From Magnolia sinica (lineage: Eukaryota; Streptophyta; Magnoliopsida; Magnoliales; Magnoliaceae), in NCBI RefSeq assembly GCF_029962835.1, contig NC_080588.1, positions 66,612,001 to 66,676,000 on the forward strand: a stretch of 64,000 bases of DNA, read 5' to 3'. This document shows positions 40,601-51,795 of the stretch, in pieces. The notes beneath the pieces were generated by a model. That model was not told where the DNA came from, did no database searches, and worked only from the letters and a program-made list of their open reading frames with translations. The position numbers and the translations under genes were made by a program. Every line of letters starts with the position of its first letter. Position 1 is the first letter of the stretch.

Positions 40601-42550
40601 GATTCTCTCGGTGGGTCCCAAAACCAACTTTCCTGTTTTTCTCAGGATTCTTGTTGATCTGAATCATTGTGATTGTGAATGCTGAATTGCCTGCAGGGCT
40701 AGCTGATTGCTCTGATGTGTTCCCCATCTACATTGGAGATGATCGTACGGATGAAGATGCATTCAGGGTGTTGCGAGAGAAGAACGAAGGCTATGGCATC
40801 TTAGTTTCAGCAGCCCCGAAAGAAACCAGTGCATACTACTCTTTGAGAGACCCATCTGAGGTAAGATGGTGCCGATGATTATGGACACATCACAAATGAA
40901 AATGGGATTTGGATGTGATTGGTTGCACCAAATGTTATTATATTTCATGGTTAATCAGTCTAATTTGGTGCAAAATATCATGATTTCTGCTGCAGCCAAA
41001 CACACCCTTACCAATTAATTAAAGGAAAATCTACTGTGTTCATCATGCATATGGGTATGTTAATCCAGACAATTCAAATGGGTACAACGGTGCCAATGAT
41101 TATTGGACACATCACGAATGAAATTCAATGAAATGGGATTAAGGTGCCATTGGTTGCACTAAATGTCATTATATTTCATGTTTAATCAGTCTAATTTGGT
41201 GCAAAATATCATGATTTCTGGTGCAGCCAAACACACCCTTACCTAACTAATTAAAGGAAAATCTATTGTGTTCATCATGCATATATATGGGTATGTTAAT
41301 CCAGACCAGTGAAATGGGTATGATGGTGCCGATGATTATCAGACAGATCATAAACAAAATTCAATGAAAATGGGGTTAGGGTGCGATTGGCTGCACCAAA
41401 TGTCTTTATATTTCCTGTTTAATCATTCTAATTTGGTACAAAATATCATGATTTTTGGTGCAGCCAAACACACCCTCAACGTAACTAACTAGAGGAAAAT
41501 CTACTGTGTTCATGATGCATATGGGTATATTAATCTAGACCATTCAAATGAGCGGTACCCATCATCGACGGTAATTAGCCCAATAATCCTAGTGATCATA
41601 TGATTTCAATCATCAGGTAATGCCCATTGAATTTGGACCAAGAACAATGCCCCTTCCTGGCGCAGGGAGGGACATGATGAGGCTGATCACCGTCTTCCTT
41701 AGGAATAACTACTCCGAATCCACAGAGCTCTCTGGACTCCTCACAGAGCTTGCTCAAATCCACTAGGGATCAAATCAGGAATAATTCCTAATAAACCTAG
41801 GATGGGGTTTCAGACTTAAGACTCCCAACTCAAACACCCTAAAAACATGACTTACTATAAATAGTAAACCTACTATTTAAAGACAGCCTCCATTCCTACT
41901 AGATTTCATGGTTTTCGGCAAAAAATAGTGAGTGTCTAATTTGGCCCAACCATGTTATTCTCTTAACTTTGCCCTTTTCATGTTGGGCACAACTCTTGCA
42001 ACTCAAATGATCAAAAGTTATAGTCAAACTAAACCTTACTATTTTTAATAAAAAATGAAAATAAATGAGACTTCAACAGTTGATCTGATGGAATCTCACA
42101 GATCCAGTGTGGACATCCTGGCATATCGGCATTGGTTGGCTTAAGTGGCTTCTCCTACCCAAAATCATATATAATATGTTGAAAAACTCATCCCAATTTG
42201 CGAGATACGACTGATTTAAGGTTCTGACTGTCCGGATCATTCTTGCCTCTAATCGGGCCTTCTCTGGTCCATCTTTGTCATGAAAGTGTCTGCGATCACT
42301 TACACCATCCATCAAATGGCCACCAAGCTATAAATAATTTTTTTCTTTTTTTCTGAAGGATCTACTGATCGATGTAAATTTACTCTGCTATACCCCAATG
42401 GGCCATGCAATTTGGTCGGTCCGATTGGTTTTCATGTATCTGGAGTTAAGATCCATCTGTTTTATGCAGGTGATGGGCTTTCTCCAACGCCTGATTCAAT
42501 GGAAGAAATCAGGTGGTACAAACAACAATGTACAGCCAATGGATGTATAA
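37613..42550 (+). CDS. TPP: Trehalose-6-phosphate phosphatase, 10 exons
   Basis: Exons: 37613-37903, 38029-38169, 38265-38336, 38676-38798, 39121-39180, 39557-39658, 40071-40148, 40541-40610, 40697-40860, 42470-42550. All are GT-AG with matching phases and total 1182 nt (393 aa plus TAA), the usual plant length. The enzyme dephosphorylates trehalose-6-phosphate to trehalose, ending a sugar signal. HAD motif I is [10 protein letters not shown] (nucleophile Asp124, Asp126), motif II the SGR of residues 162-164, motif III lysines lie in [11 protein letters not shown] (about 294-304), motif IV is GDDRTDED (326-333). [10 protein letters not shown] and FCISVHYR are further family blocks. The N-terminal 95 residues are the variable plant extension. 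The exon 5 acceptor could also be 39123 (in frame, one residue fewer). Intron 9 (40861-42469) holds a triplicated repeat and an LTR relic. Confidence 0.95.
40868..41558. repeat. Three tandem copies of a ~230-bp unit in phosphatase intron 9
   Basis: Units start at 40868, 41089 and 41323, each with 'ggtgcc(g/a)atgattat'. Each unit includes an inverted pair (ttgcaccaaat ... atttggtgcaa) and ends like a MITE (tgcagccaaacacaccct), so the ancestral unit probably carried a small hairpin MITE that was then amplified with its flank. Confidence 0.85.
41658..42307 (-). mobile_element. Old solo LTR of the gypsy family in phosphatase intron 9
   Basis: The reverse complement matches the LTR at 4852-5553 (accgtcttcctt...gaatccacagag near the start; catctttgtcatgaaagtgtc near the end) with more divergence than the other copies. 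The ends are approximate and no target duplication is convincing. It lies about 160 bases upstream of the last exon. Confidence 0.75.
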
Positions 42551-45500
42551 TCCACATTTTATTTTTTGCAGCAGAGTAGTCTGTTTGAGAATATATCCGG
42601 TGCTAATGCAAATATCTAAGTAATCAAGCGATCAGTATCTGTACTGGTGGCCCACAATCTACAAGATTGGGACCGTTCATCTGTTGTCGATCGAAGGTGT
42701 TCTAACCACTTCAGTGTGATTTTTCGAGTATTACAATCAGTTGATTGACAAAAAAAAAAAAAAAAACGTTCCAAACCAATGGTTAATATTGGATGGGCCA
42801 TCCGTGGGAGGACCCAACATATGAATGGTCCAAATCTCATACACGTGTCCACAAGTATGAAGATGGAGTGCTTGATAGCAATCTCAGATATTAGCTATCT
42901 CCAACGGATCCTTCTCCATCATGATTTTGACCATTTTTCCATTTCTAAGCTTGTCTGTTCAGAGCTACATTGGCATCTGAAGCAATTCATCTGTATTTAG
43001 ATTTGCTATTTAATCAAATAAATCTAGTTAGGATATCATGGAATGAAATGGATTGATCATCTGATGGGCCGCCTTTTGGATGGACGGATGATCGAGAATC
43101 AGGGTGATCGGCTGTTTCTAACTGTTGGATGTATAGATTTGTGTACGATTGTTCTCAACTTTTCAACCATTCACCATGTCAGGACTCTGTGGGGCCCACT
43201 GTGATGTATTTTTTCTTAAAATCCATGCCATTCATCCATTTATCCAGGTCATTTAAGAGCATGAGCCCAAACCCAAAACTCAAGTGGACCACACGACATG
43301 AAACAGTGCGAATAATGAGCCCACCGTTGAATTCTTCTTAGGGCTACATACAGCCTGTTCATAAGGTCATGCAGTCCTGACTGAAAGGGAAAACATCGTA
43401 TATCACTAAATCCAAAACTTCTCCTGTATCTAAGAAGTATTCAACTAATGCGTTCAATTCCCACTTTTCCTGTGGTGTGGTCTGCTTAATCTTCAGATGT
43501 GCTACAATTTTAGTGTTGATTCCAAGGTCTATTTTGCAACTCAAGCACGTCATGAAACTCTTGTGTAAAAACCATTATTAAGAAATTATAAAAGAAATAA
43601 TCAGAAATTTGACTTTAAATCTTAAATCTTTAGGTACACTTGTTTAACTCAATTTAATTTTGAGTGCTTACCTGCAAAGGAGAGAGTTTCAAGTTTATGG
43701 AGAATGAGTGATGGAAAACATCCTGTTAAGATTTGTAATTACAAATAAGTTGGTCTGGCGTAAAATAAGGACGAATTGAACTATTCCTCGAATAAGGATT
43801 TCTACACTGATGAGCGGTGGAGATGATAAGTGTCTCGAAAGACTAATTAAATAAGCAGGGTTGCACTGTAGTTAATGTGGGACTTAATCTATATGCGGAA
43901 TAGGCCCACGGATCTGTCTGTGCAAGGGTCATGGTGATTAGGGGTTTAGATAGCGTACCTATATGAGACGCCGCCATGAAAGCCAGATAAGAATACCAGA
44001 ATACCAAAATACCTGTAGAGCTTAAGATCTTCCTCTCCTTCACACCCGTTCTGCAATTCACAAGATGGGACTCGATTTTCTGCCGTGGTGTAGGATCGGG
44101 GACCCAGCTCTCTTATATAGAATTTGTGGAGAGAGAGTTTGAAACCCATCACAACTCTCTCTCCCACGCTCCACATTGTAGCATCCTAGATCAACTCAAA
44201 TTGTTGTCTGCGTAAGACAGCTATAACATTTCAGCCCTAGTACGCAAAGCTGCGTAGATAGACTGCGCAACGCATCACCTGAAGTGGGGCCCACTGGTTT
44301 ACTCAATCATCCAGTCCAACTGAATGACAATCCAGACCGTTGATCAGTAAGGCTCACTAAATAGAGTTCTTACAGTTAAGTGTTTGGATTTGGTTCAATT
44401 GATTGATTGTGGATTCGACATATGCAACAGGTTCTGTCATGCCGCAAACTCAGAGACCAAGCTCAATTATTTTTTTACCGTCGAATCCAGGGCTAACAAC
44501 CTCTATAATACCCCTATTTTGACCTGTAGCTCCCATATGCCAGGTTTTGATCTTAGATTCTTATAAGGAGGATTTTCAGATTTTTTTAAAATTTTTTTTT
44601 TGTAAATGAGTATAACCACAAATGTACCAAAACCAAAAACATAATATATACTATATAAATTATTTGTACAATGATTATAAAAAAAATAAATAAATAATAA
44701 TAATAAAAACATATAACAAAATTCTAAAAGACTAATCACACACTCCAGACTCAATAATGCTGATATGCCCTGGCATAACCTATCGTGTAAACAAAATTCT
44801 AAAAGACTAGGCACACATAAGCCTTGTACGAAGTTTAGTAGAGTGCATGTATGCATGCGCAATACATACAACAAGTATAATAATATTAGAGTAAGCGAAA
44901 ATAATGAAGGGCAATATTGTCAAGTCCATAAATGTTATCACCCATATCAAGGCTATACAATGTAAGGCCTACGGTCTGAGTGTCATGTGTTGAAAATATA
45001 GCGCAAGTATGTCAATCCTTAACTACCACATATCATAATGGTTCTCGTCTGGAACATCATCAGGGTCTAATACACTTCGTCACTGGTTGTCACCCATCGC
45101 GCACATGATAAAGTGAGTGGAAGATACCTTACTATCCGCCTCGTCAGTGATATATCAATGCCTACCTGGCTCGCCGATAGCGGATCCATTTGAAAAGCTA
45201 GCCATATTTAACGTAGTATATAACCTTCTTCACTCGAACGTGTAAGTCACACTCCTTCCAACCGACTCCGATATACTGGAAGATGCGGTCTATTGGTATT
45301 CCACCCTCGTGCGCTCATGAATCGGTCTAAAGATTGGAACATCTTATTGATAACACAGGGTTTAAGGACATTCACCTAAGAACGCTTGTGATGCCCTATA
45401 ACCTTAATAGATTTTTGATGTCCATAATCCCATCCGCTAGCCACATCAAGATTATGGAACTACATCCCTATTGACACTAGGGAGTAGATACAATGTAACA

Positions 45501-45804
45501 GACACAATGCGTTATATATGAATCATACTACATGCATCATGCACTAAGTCATGCAATTGATGAATTATGCAGGCGACCTTATCTTGTATGTCTCCTAAAT
45601 TAGTGCCTCAAACCACAAGGTCGTACATTGCAAGTTTGGCAAGGTATTAGGCAATTAGGTATAAGTACCAACCGCGGCCTCATGCGTACGTATATTATAA
45701 TTAGTCATAATTCATATACAAGCACACATATGATGCGTATAAACATATGAATGGGTATGTATCCAATGTACTAAGTATATTATTAGTGTGACCCATTAGG
45801 ATAA
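42551..45804. other. Intergenic, 3' side of the phosphatase gene
   Basis: Contains a GGGCCCAC spacer module at about 43.19-43.55 kb. The remainder (43.6-45.8 kb) has no recognisable coding domain, long repeat or RNA gene. Confidence 0.4.
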
Positions 45805-46199
45805 GGGCTTATTTGGCCGGACGGATTAAGAGGGATTAGGAGGGATGGGATGGTAAAATCCCGGGATATGCTAAACGAGCCAAACGGACCCGATGAACTT
45901 GTTGCGGGATATTGCAAACCTATGGGTCTTAAACCAATCCACTGACATCACCATCATTACCTTAAAATTGATCACATCCCTCCTAATCTCTTTCAATCGT
46001 GCCTAGGGCGTGTTTGGTTGGACAGATTGGAACGTAAAATCCTGAGATATGCCAGGTGTGCCAAACAGACTCGGTGAACTTGTCTCAGGATATAGTTAAT
46101 CCCATGGATCTTAAACCAATCCATTGACACCACCATCGTTACCTTAAAATCCATCCCATCCCTCCTAATCCCATGGGATCCGTCCAACCAAACAGGCCC
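45805..46199. mobile_element. Tourist-like MITE, dimeric
   Basis: Ends gggcttatttggccggacgg and ...ccgtccaaccaaacaggccc are inverted repeats. A second internal end (ctagggcgtgtttggttgg, about 46003) shows a head-to-tail dimer, the same arrangement as at 51.24-51.62 kb in the opposite orientation. The flanking TAA/AAA is only a partial 3-bp duplication. Confidence 0.6.
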
Positions 46200-47704
46200 A
46201 AAGTATACTAGGGTCCCCTTGTATTCTATGTAATTGACCGCATGATATACATCATGGTGAGATACCGGAACGCGCAGGGTGGGAGTCCGACACCATTGCA
46301 TCCTAGGTATGTGTTATGTGAGCACGGACCGTGTCGGGTCATAAGTGTGTACAATGAAGGGTCCATAACATGTATGATAATTGGCCTCAAATGGACCCAA
46401 TAAAAAGAGAGTGGGACCTGAACAACACGCCACACTAAAAATGAAAGATGTCCATGTGGCATAGCTCACTTGAGACTTGCATGCCCCCATACTTCGGCCC
46501 ATGCATTGAAATGATCGAGCAATAGGATGTACGGTGTGGATAAAATATATACATCAAGATGGGTGCCATGTCAGCCCCAAACAAGTATCTCAAATGGGTA
46601 GGCCCAACTGTCCACGTGTGGTCCACCTGGCCAAGGGTTCGCCTCACTTTTGGACTCATGCTCTAAAATGAGTTGTCAGATTGGATGGATAGCATGAGTG
46701 TACAGCACATTTATCAAGGTGGATCCAAGTCACGTACTACAAGGTAGGCGGCTGGATAGGACACAGCAGGGCCCACAGATAGGATGGATGGCAAATAAAC
46801 ATTACAGCAAGCCTTTCTCATTTATAGCTGAAAATAAAAATAAATAAACAATCATTATTTTTTCGTAAGAAATACACCTTGGCTGCCCATACATACTAAG
46901 CTTTGATTTAACTTGACACTAATACCAGAAAAAATTTCAAAAATTTGCAGTCCTGCCATGGTATATGTGTCAGATCCAAGTCGTCCATTCATTAAAACAG
47001 CTCGTTTTAGGGCATAAATTGAAAATAGAGGCAAATCTAAAGTGCAAGTATACCACAACACAAGAAACATGGGGATTAAACACATATCATTGAAAACTTC
47101 AAGTGGGCCATAGGAGTTTTGCATCCAGCTGATATTTGTGTTTTCCCTTCGTCCGTGTGTGTGTGTGTGTGTGTGTGTGCGTGTGTGATCACATGAACAG
47201 GTTGGATCACAGATATAAATCCGTGTGGGACCCACAGATGGCTTCACATTTCAATGATGGATGTCAATATCTCCTTGTTTGCTGCGGTGTGGTCCAATTG
47301 AGCTTATAATCTACCTAATTCCTTTAGCACAAGCGGTAAAATGATTTGATAAGATAGATAGACGGTGTGGATTGATCACACACATCATGGTGAGATCCAA
47401 AAGTTTCACTCACTCATTCCCACCATTTTTTTCAAAAAAGTAAATTCCGAAAATGGCAATGGAAAGATGTTATAATTACCTAACTATCACCAATTACAAT
47501 GGTAAATAGGAAAACAAACGGGCCCTTAATGGTAAGCAATCAAACACCACCGTTTTCCTGGTGGGATCCACTCAAAAAAATCAGGCCCCACATGCTCAAA
47601 TGAGTTATTCCATGAATGGACAGCGAGGATACAACAAATACATCAAGGTGGGACCCTACAGTGGGCCCTACATGCTGGTTGGATTAAAAAACAAACATTA
47701 CGGA
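46200..47704. other. Intergenic spacer with (GT)n microsatellite
   Basis: A spacer-module copy lies at about 46.9-47.4 kb. A (GT)n run at about 47155-47187 sits in its middle. No gene recognised. Confidence 0.45.
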
Positions 47705-48224
47705 AACGGATTGGCTACTCCCCCTGCCACCGGCCAATGGCTGATGGTCGGTGGTCTGTGGGCCCCACCATGATGTATGTGTTTCATCCATGCCGTCCAT
47801 ATATTTTTCCATATCATTTTATGGTACGAGACCAAAAATGAGATATATCCAATTCTCAAGTGGACCACATTACAGGAAACAGTGTTGAATGAGCGCCGAC
47901 CATTAGAAACCTTTCGGTGGCCATAAAAGTTTTGGATCAAGCTGATTTTTGTTTTTTCCCTTCATCTGGGCCTGTATGACCTAATCAACATATTAGATGT
48001 CAAATAAACAGTACAATGGGCCTGAGGAGAATTTTAATTGTGGATATCCAATCAATATTGCTTTCCTGTGGTGTGGTCCACCTGAGATTTAAATCCCTCT
48101 CATTTTTAAAACAATCCCTAAAATGATCTATAAAAATGGATGAAACACATACATCATGGTGGGGCCCACATAGCACCGACCATCAGCCACTAGGCTGGTG
48201 GCAGGGGAGTAGCCAATCCCATCC
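47705..48224. mobile_element. MITE, GGATTGGCTAC family, copy 5
   Basis: Left tip ggaaacggattggctactcc and right tip gggagtagccaatccc in inverted orientation, with 'ggtcggtggtctgtgggcccc' subterminal blocks as in the copies near the phosphatase gene. No coding capacity. Confidence 0.75.
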
Positions 48225-48323
48225 CAAATGTCTTTGGAAGTTGTGCGATAGGCGTCCAATCGCCACCGTGTTTCCTTTGGCGTGGTCCGCCTACGACGAA
48301 ACCCATGCCTTCACGACGGGGAT

Positions 48324-48432
48324 CTAGGTGGGGCCCGACTGATGTTTATCACTGCGCTGGGATGCTAGGTGGGGCCCGATTGATGTTTATCACTGCGCTG
48401 GGATGCTAGGTGGGGCCCGATTGATGTTTATC
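48324..48432. repeat. 41-bp minisatellite, about 2.7 units
   Basis: Units begin at 48324, 48365 and 48406 with 'ctaggtggggcccga' and are nearly identical. The first unit differs at one base. Confidence 0.9.
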
Positions 48433-49035
48433 ATAAATCTACCCCCTTCATCCGTTTTCTGAGATCATTTTAGGACATCCTACAGAAATTTTATGGATAA
48501 AAAACTCAGCTGGGCCGCATGAGAGGAAACAGTTGTGATCAGTCACCTCTGTTGAAACATTTTTAAGGCCACAAAAGTTTCTTATCGTGCTATTTTTTTT
48601 TTTTCGTGTTTTCACTTCATCCCAGTGGGAATGACCTTATAAACCGATTGGATGGGATATAAAAATCAACGTGGAGCCCAGGAAGGTTTCAATGGTAGAA
48701 AACTATTTCCCCAGTTTTCCCTCTCTTGTGGCCCACTTGAGTTTTGAATCCACATCATTTTCGGTCTCATGTCCTAAAATGACTTCGGAAAACGGATGGA
48801 CGGGATGAATTTATCACAAACATCACGGACCCCACCTAGCATCCCACCGCGGGAATTTCCTCCCAAAGGCTCTGGCAGGAAATCCGCGTCCATGCCTTCA
48901 AAGAGGTTGTCCTATACGGATGAAAGAAGGGGTAGATTTCCCACAAACGTCATCATCCTTGCGCAGGAACGCTTTGGCAGGAAATCCTAGCGCGGTATTG
49001 GCTATAAGATGAACCACTGCTCATATCTCCCCAGC
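48433..49035. other. Intergenic spacer module
   Basis: Another copy of the spacer module (about 48.42-48.83 kb) without clear tips. No gene recognised. Confidence 0.4.
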
Positions 49036-49554
49036 GGAAATCGGATTGCGCAGTGCGGTCTCATCCTACTGGGTAAACTTAGTTGGGCCCACCTTTAATG
49101 TATGTGTTCTATCCACTCCGTCCATCCATTTTTACAACTAATTTAAGGCGTTGAGTTCAAAATTTAAGAATATCAAAAATGAAGTGGATCATCCTGCTGG
49201 AAACATTACGAGTAATAATTTCCATCTATGAAACCTTGCCAGGCGCTACAGTGATTTTTATTTGTCATCCAACCTGTTCATAATATCATAAAGACATGGA
49301 TGAAAGGAAAACACAAATCTAAGCTTGATCCAAAACTTCCGTGGCCCAAAGAATTTTTCAACAGTAGACATTCAATTCACACTGTTTCCCGTGGTGTGGT
49401 CCATTTGAACCTTGTATGTTATTAATTTTTGGGCTCAAGGGTTTAAATTATATGGTAAAATAGATGAACGGAGTGGATAAGATATATAAATCATGGTGAA
49501 TGTCACAGAATTTACTCAGCACGTTAAGCGCATTGAGTTACCCAATCCGCTTCC
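49036..49554. mobile_element. MITE with GGAA..CGGATTG tips and spacer-module core
   Basis: Left tip ggaaatcggattgcgcagtg and right tip gagttacccaatccgcttcc are imperfect inverted repeats. Flanks ctccccagc and tctccagcc resemble a decayed 9-bp duplication. The core matches the other spacer modules. Confidence 0.6.
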
Positions 49555-50686
49555 TCTCCAGCCAGGGAAAAAAAAAACAAAAAAGGACATCTGGCACTCT
49601 CCTGTTGAACTCTCTGTCTCCTCTCTAGATCAACCTCCCTCTCTCTCATAACTGCATGGACCCATTTCTCATCTTTCTTTCTAGCTCCCTTAACAATGGT
49701 AGCATGAGAAGAAGGCGGCGGTAGTAGCGACTTATAGCCGCTAAGCGGTATGCTCTTCTTTCTCTTTTCTCTTTACATGGTGATGTTAATTGGGGATTAC
49801 GGATTTTGCTTCTTCTGTTGATAGTTTTGTGAGAGATTAGGGATGAGGGTTTGAAATTGAAAATCCGTAGGGAATTTTTCAAATCCCTAATCTATGATTT
49901 GAGATTCTTCAAATTTCTAATTCCTAATTAGCATTTTTATATTAGAAATTAAAAATCCATAGCAGGGATTTTTCAAATCCTTAATCTATAACATGAGATT
50001 CTTCAAATTCCTAATTAGCATTTATATATGAGAAATTAATTTTCATATTTTCAATGTTTGCCCTAATTTTTATAAAACACTAATCCATAATTTTCTTAAT
50101 AGATTAAAGGTTTAGATTTAGTACATATTTGTACATATGCATGAAACTATTAATCTTTATAGGTATTTAGAAATGAATTTTGGGGCTTTAAATATGAATT
50201 CTACAGGTAGAAATTTCTCGGGTCTTAGACCTTAAAAGCAATTAGTAATTCAATTTGGAATAAAACCATTGGATGGTTATGGTTATCGAATTTTTAAATA
50301 GGCTTTTTATTAGCCTTTTTTTAAATTTATTTTGGTTCACGTATGGCACCCTACAATAGATGGAAAATAGATGAATTTTACATGAATGACTCCAAGCGAT
50401 TTAGAAACTCTATTGAATTTAGTTTAATTTTAATATTTGCGTTCTAAAAATTTAGAGTGTTAGTATTGGAATGGTTTTGTTTTAGATTATATATGTCATA
50501 ACTATAACTATTCAAACATATTGTGAAATTATTAGCTTGATGTAAGTTAATCCCTATCAATTATTCCAAATAGAGCTTTGGTAGAAATTTGAAAATATCT
50601 GAAAATATGTTTCTTTTTTGTTCAATTGGAAAGACCTCTTTCTTAGCCATGCAGTACAATTCCACAACTTTTTGGGATTTCGCTAA
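49555..50686. other. A/T-rich region upstream of the FRS-like pseudogene
   Basis: A CT-rich stretch and a 'ggcggcggtag...aagcg/gtatgc' sequence near 49.6-49.75 kb could be the old leader exon and donor of the downstream FRS-like gene. This is inference only. The remaining kilobase is A/T-rich with repeated 'aaatccctaat' words and no coding signal. Confidence 0.3.
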
Positions 50687-51624
50687 GGGCCTGTTTAGCG
50701 GAAGCAGATTGTGTACTAAGTAACTCAGTACGGTAAGCGTACTGAGTAAACTCCGTGGGCCCCAGTGTCATTTATACATTATATCCACTCCGTCCATCTC
50801 TTTTAACACATAATTTTAGGGTTTTATCCAAAAAATGGAGTATATACAAACCTCAAATGGACCACACCACCGGAAACAGTGTGAATTAAACATCTATCGT
50901 TGAAAATTTCTTGACAACAGAAGTTTTAGATCAAGCTGATATTTGTGTTTTCCCTTCATCCATGTCTTTCTTATCTTATGAACAGGTTGGATGACAAATA
51001 AACATCACTGGGGCCTTAAAAAGTTTTCAACAGTTGAAATCAATACTTCTACTTTTTCCAGTGGTATGGTCCACTTGAGCTTTGTATATGTATCAATTTT
51101 GGGTTAAACCCATAAAATGATCTGGAAAAACGAATGGACGGCATGGATAAACCACACGCATTCGCGGTGGGCCCAACTGAGTTTACTTAGTATGATAAGA
51201 GCGTACTAAGTAACTCAGTACGCAATCTGATTCCCTGTTTAGCCAGGCAGATTAGAAGGGATTGGAAGGGATGGGATGGATTTTAAGGTAATGATAGTGG
51301 TGTCAGTGGATTGGTTTAAGATCCATGGGATTGCTATATCCCGAGACAAGTTCACCGAGTCTGTTTGGCACGCTCGGCATATCCTGAGATTTTACCTTCC
51401 AATCCATCCAACCAAACACGCCCTAGGCACAATTGAATGGGATTAGGAGGGATGGGATCAATTTTAAGGTAATGATGGTGATGTCAGTGGATTAGTTTAA
51501 GATCCATGGGTTTGCTATATCCTGGGACAAGTTCATCAGGTTTGTTTGGCTTGTTTGGCATATCCTGGGATTTTACCATCCCATCCCTCCTAATCCCATG
51601 GGATCCATCCAGCCAAACACACCC
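50687..51624. mobile_element. Tourist-like MITE (PIF/Harbinger type), dimeric, interrupted by a second MITE
   Basis: Ends gggcctgtttagccaggcag (restored by reading across the nested element) and ...ccatccagccaaacacaccc form a terminal inverted repeat. TAA lies on both sides (50684-50686 and 51625-51627), the 3-bp duplication of this superfamily. An internal end near 51424 shows the same dimer as at 45.8 kb. Confidence 0.65.
50700..51234. mobile_element. Mutator-like MITE nested in the Tourist-like MITE
   Basis: Tips ggaagcagattgtgtactaa and, in reverse, ggaatcagattgcgtactga extend into a subterminal palindrome around 'gtaactcagtacg'. A perfect 9-bp duplication ctgtttagc lies at 50691-50699 and 51235-51243, typical of Mutator-type transposition. 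The 535-bp element encodes nothing; its interior is the common spacer module. Confidence 0.85.
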
Positions 51625-51795
51625 TAAGAGTTAATTTTAGAGGCACATTTGGGTTTTATTTATCTAATTGTATTGCTTATGTTTCTGTGCATAACTATAA
51701 CCATTATTGTTATATTCCATATGCATATTTTACATTATAAAATAAATTGTTTACATGGTTTGTACACCTTTTACTTTTAAAGGTCAATTGTTGAA

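Noticed and set aside
43600..45800. Possible LTR or gene remnant
   Set aside because: I looked for TG...CA ends with duplications, polyprotein motifs and splice-linked frames and found none that hold.
48324..48432. CRISPR-like array
   Set aside because: The units are contiguous with no unique spacers, and the DNA is a plant nuclear genome. The triplicated intron unit at 40868-41558 was rejected for the same reason.
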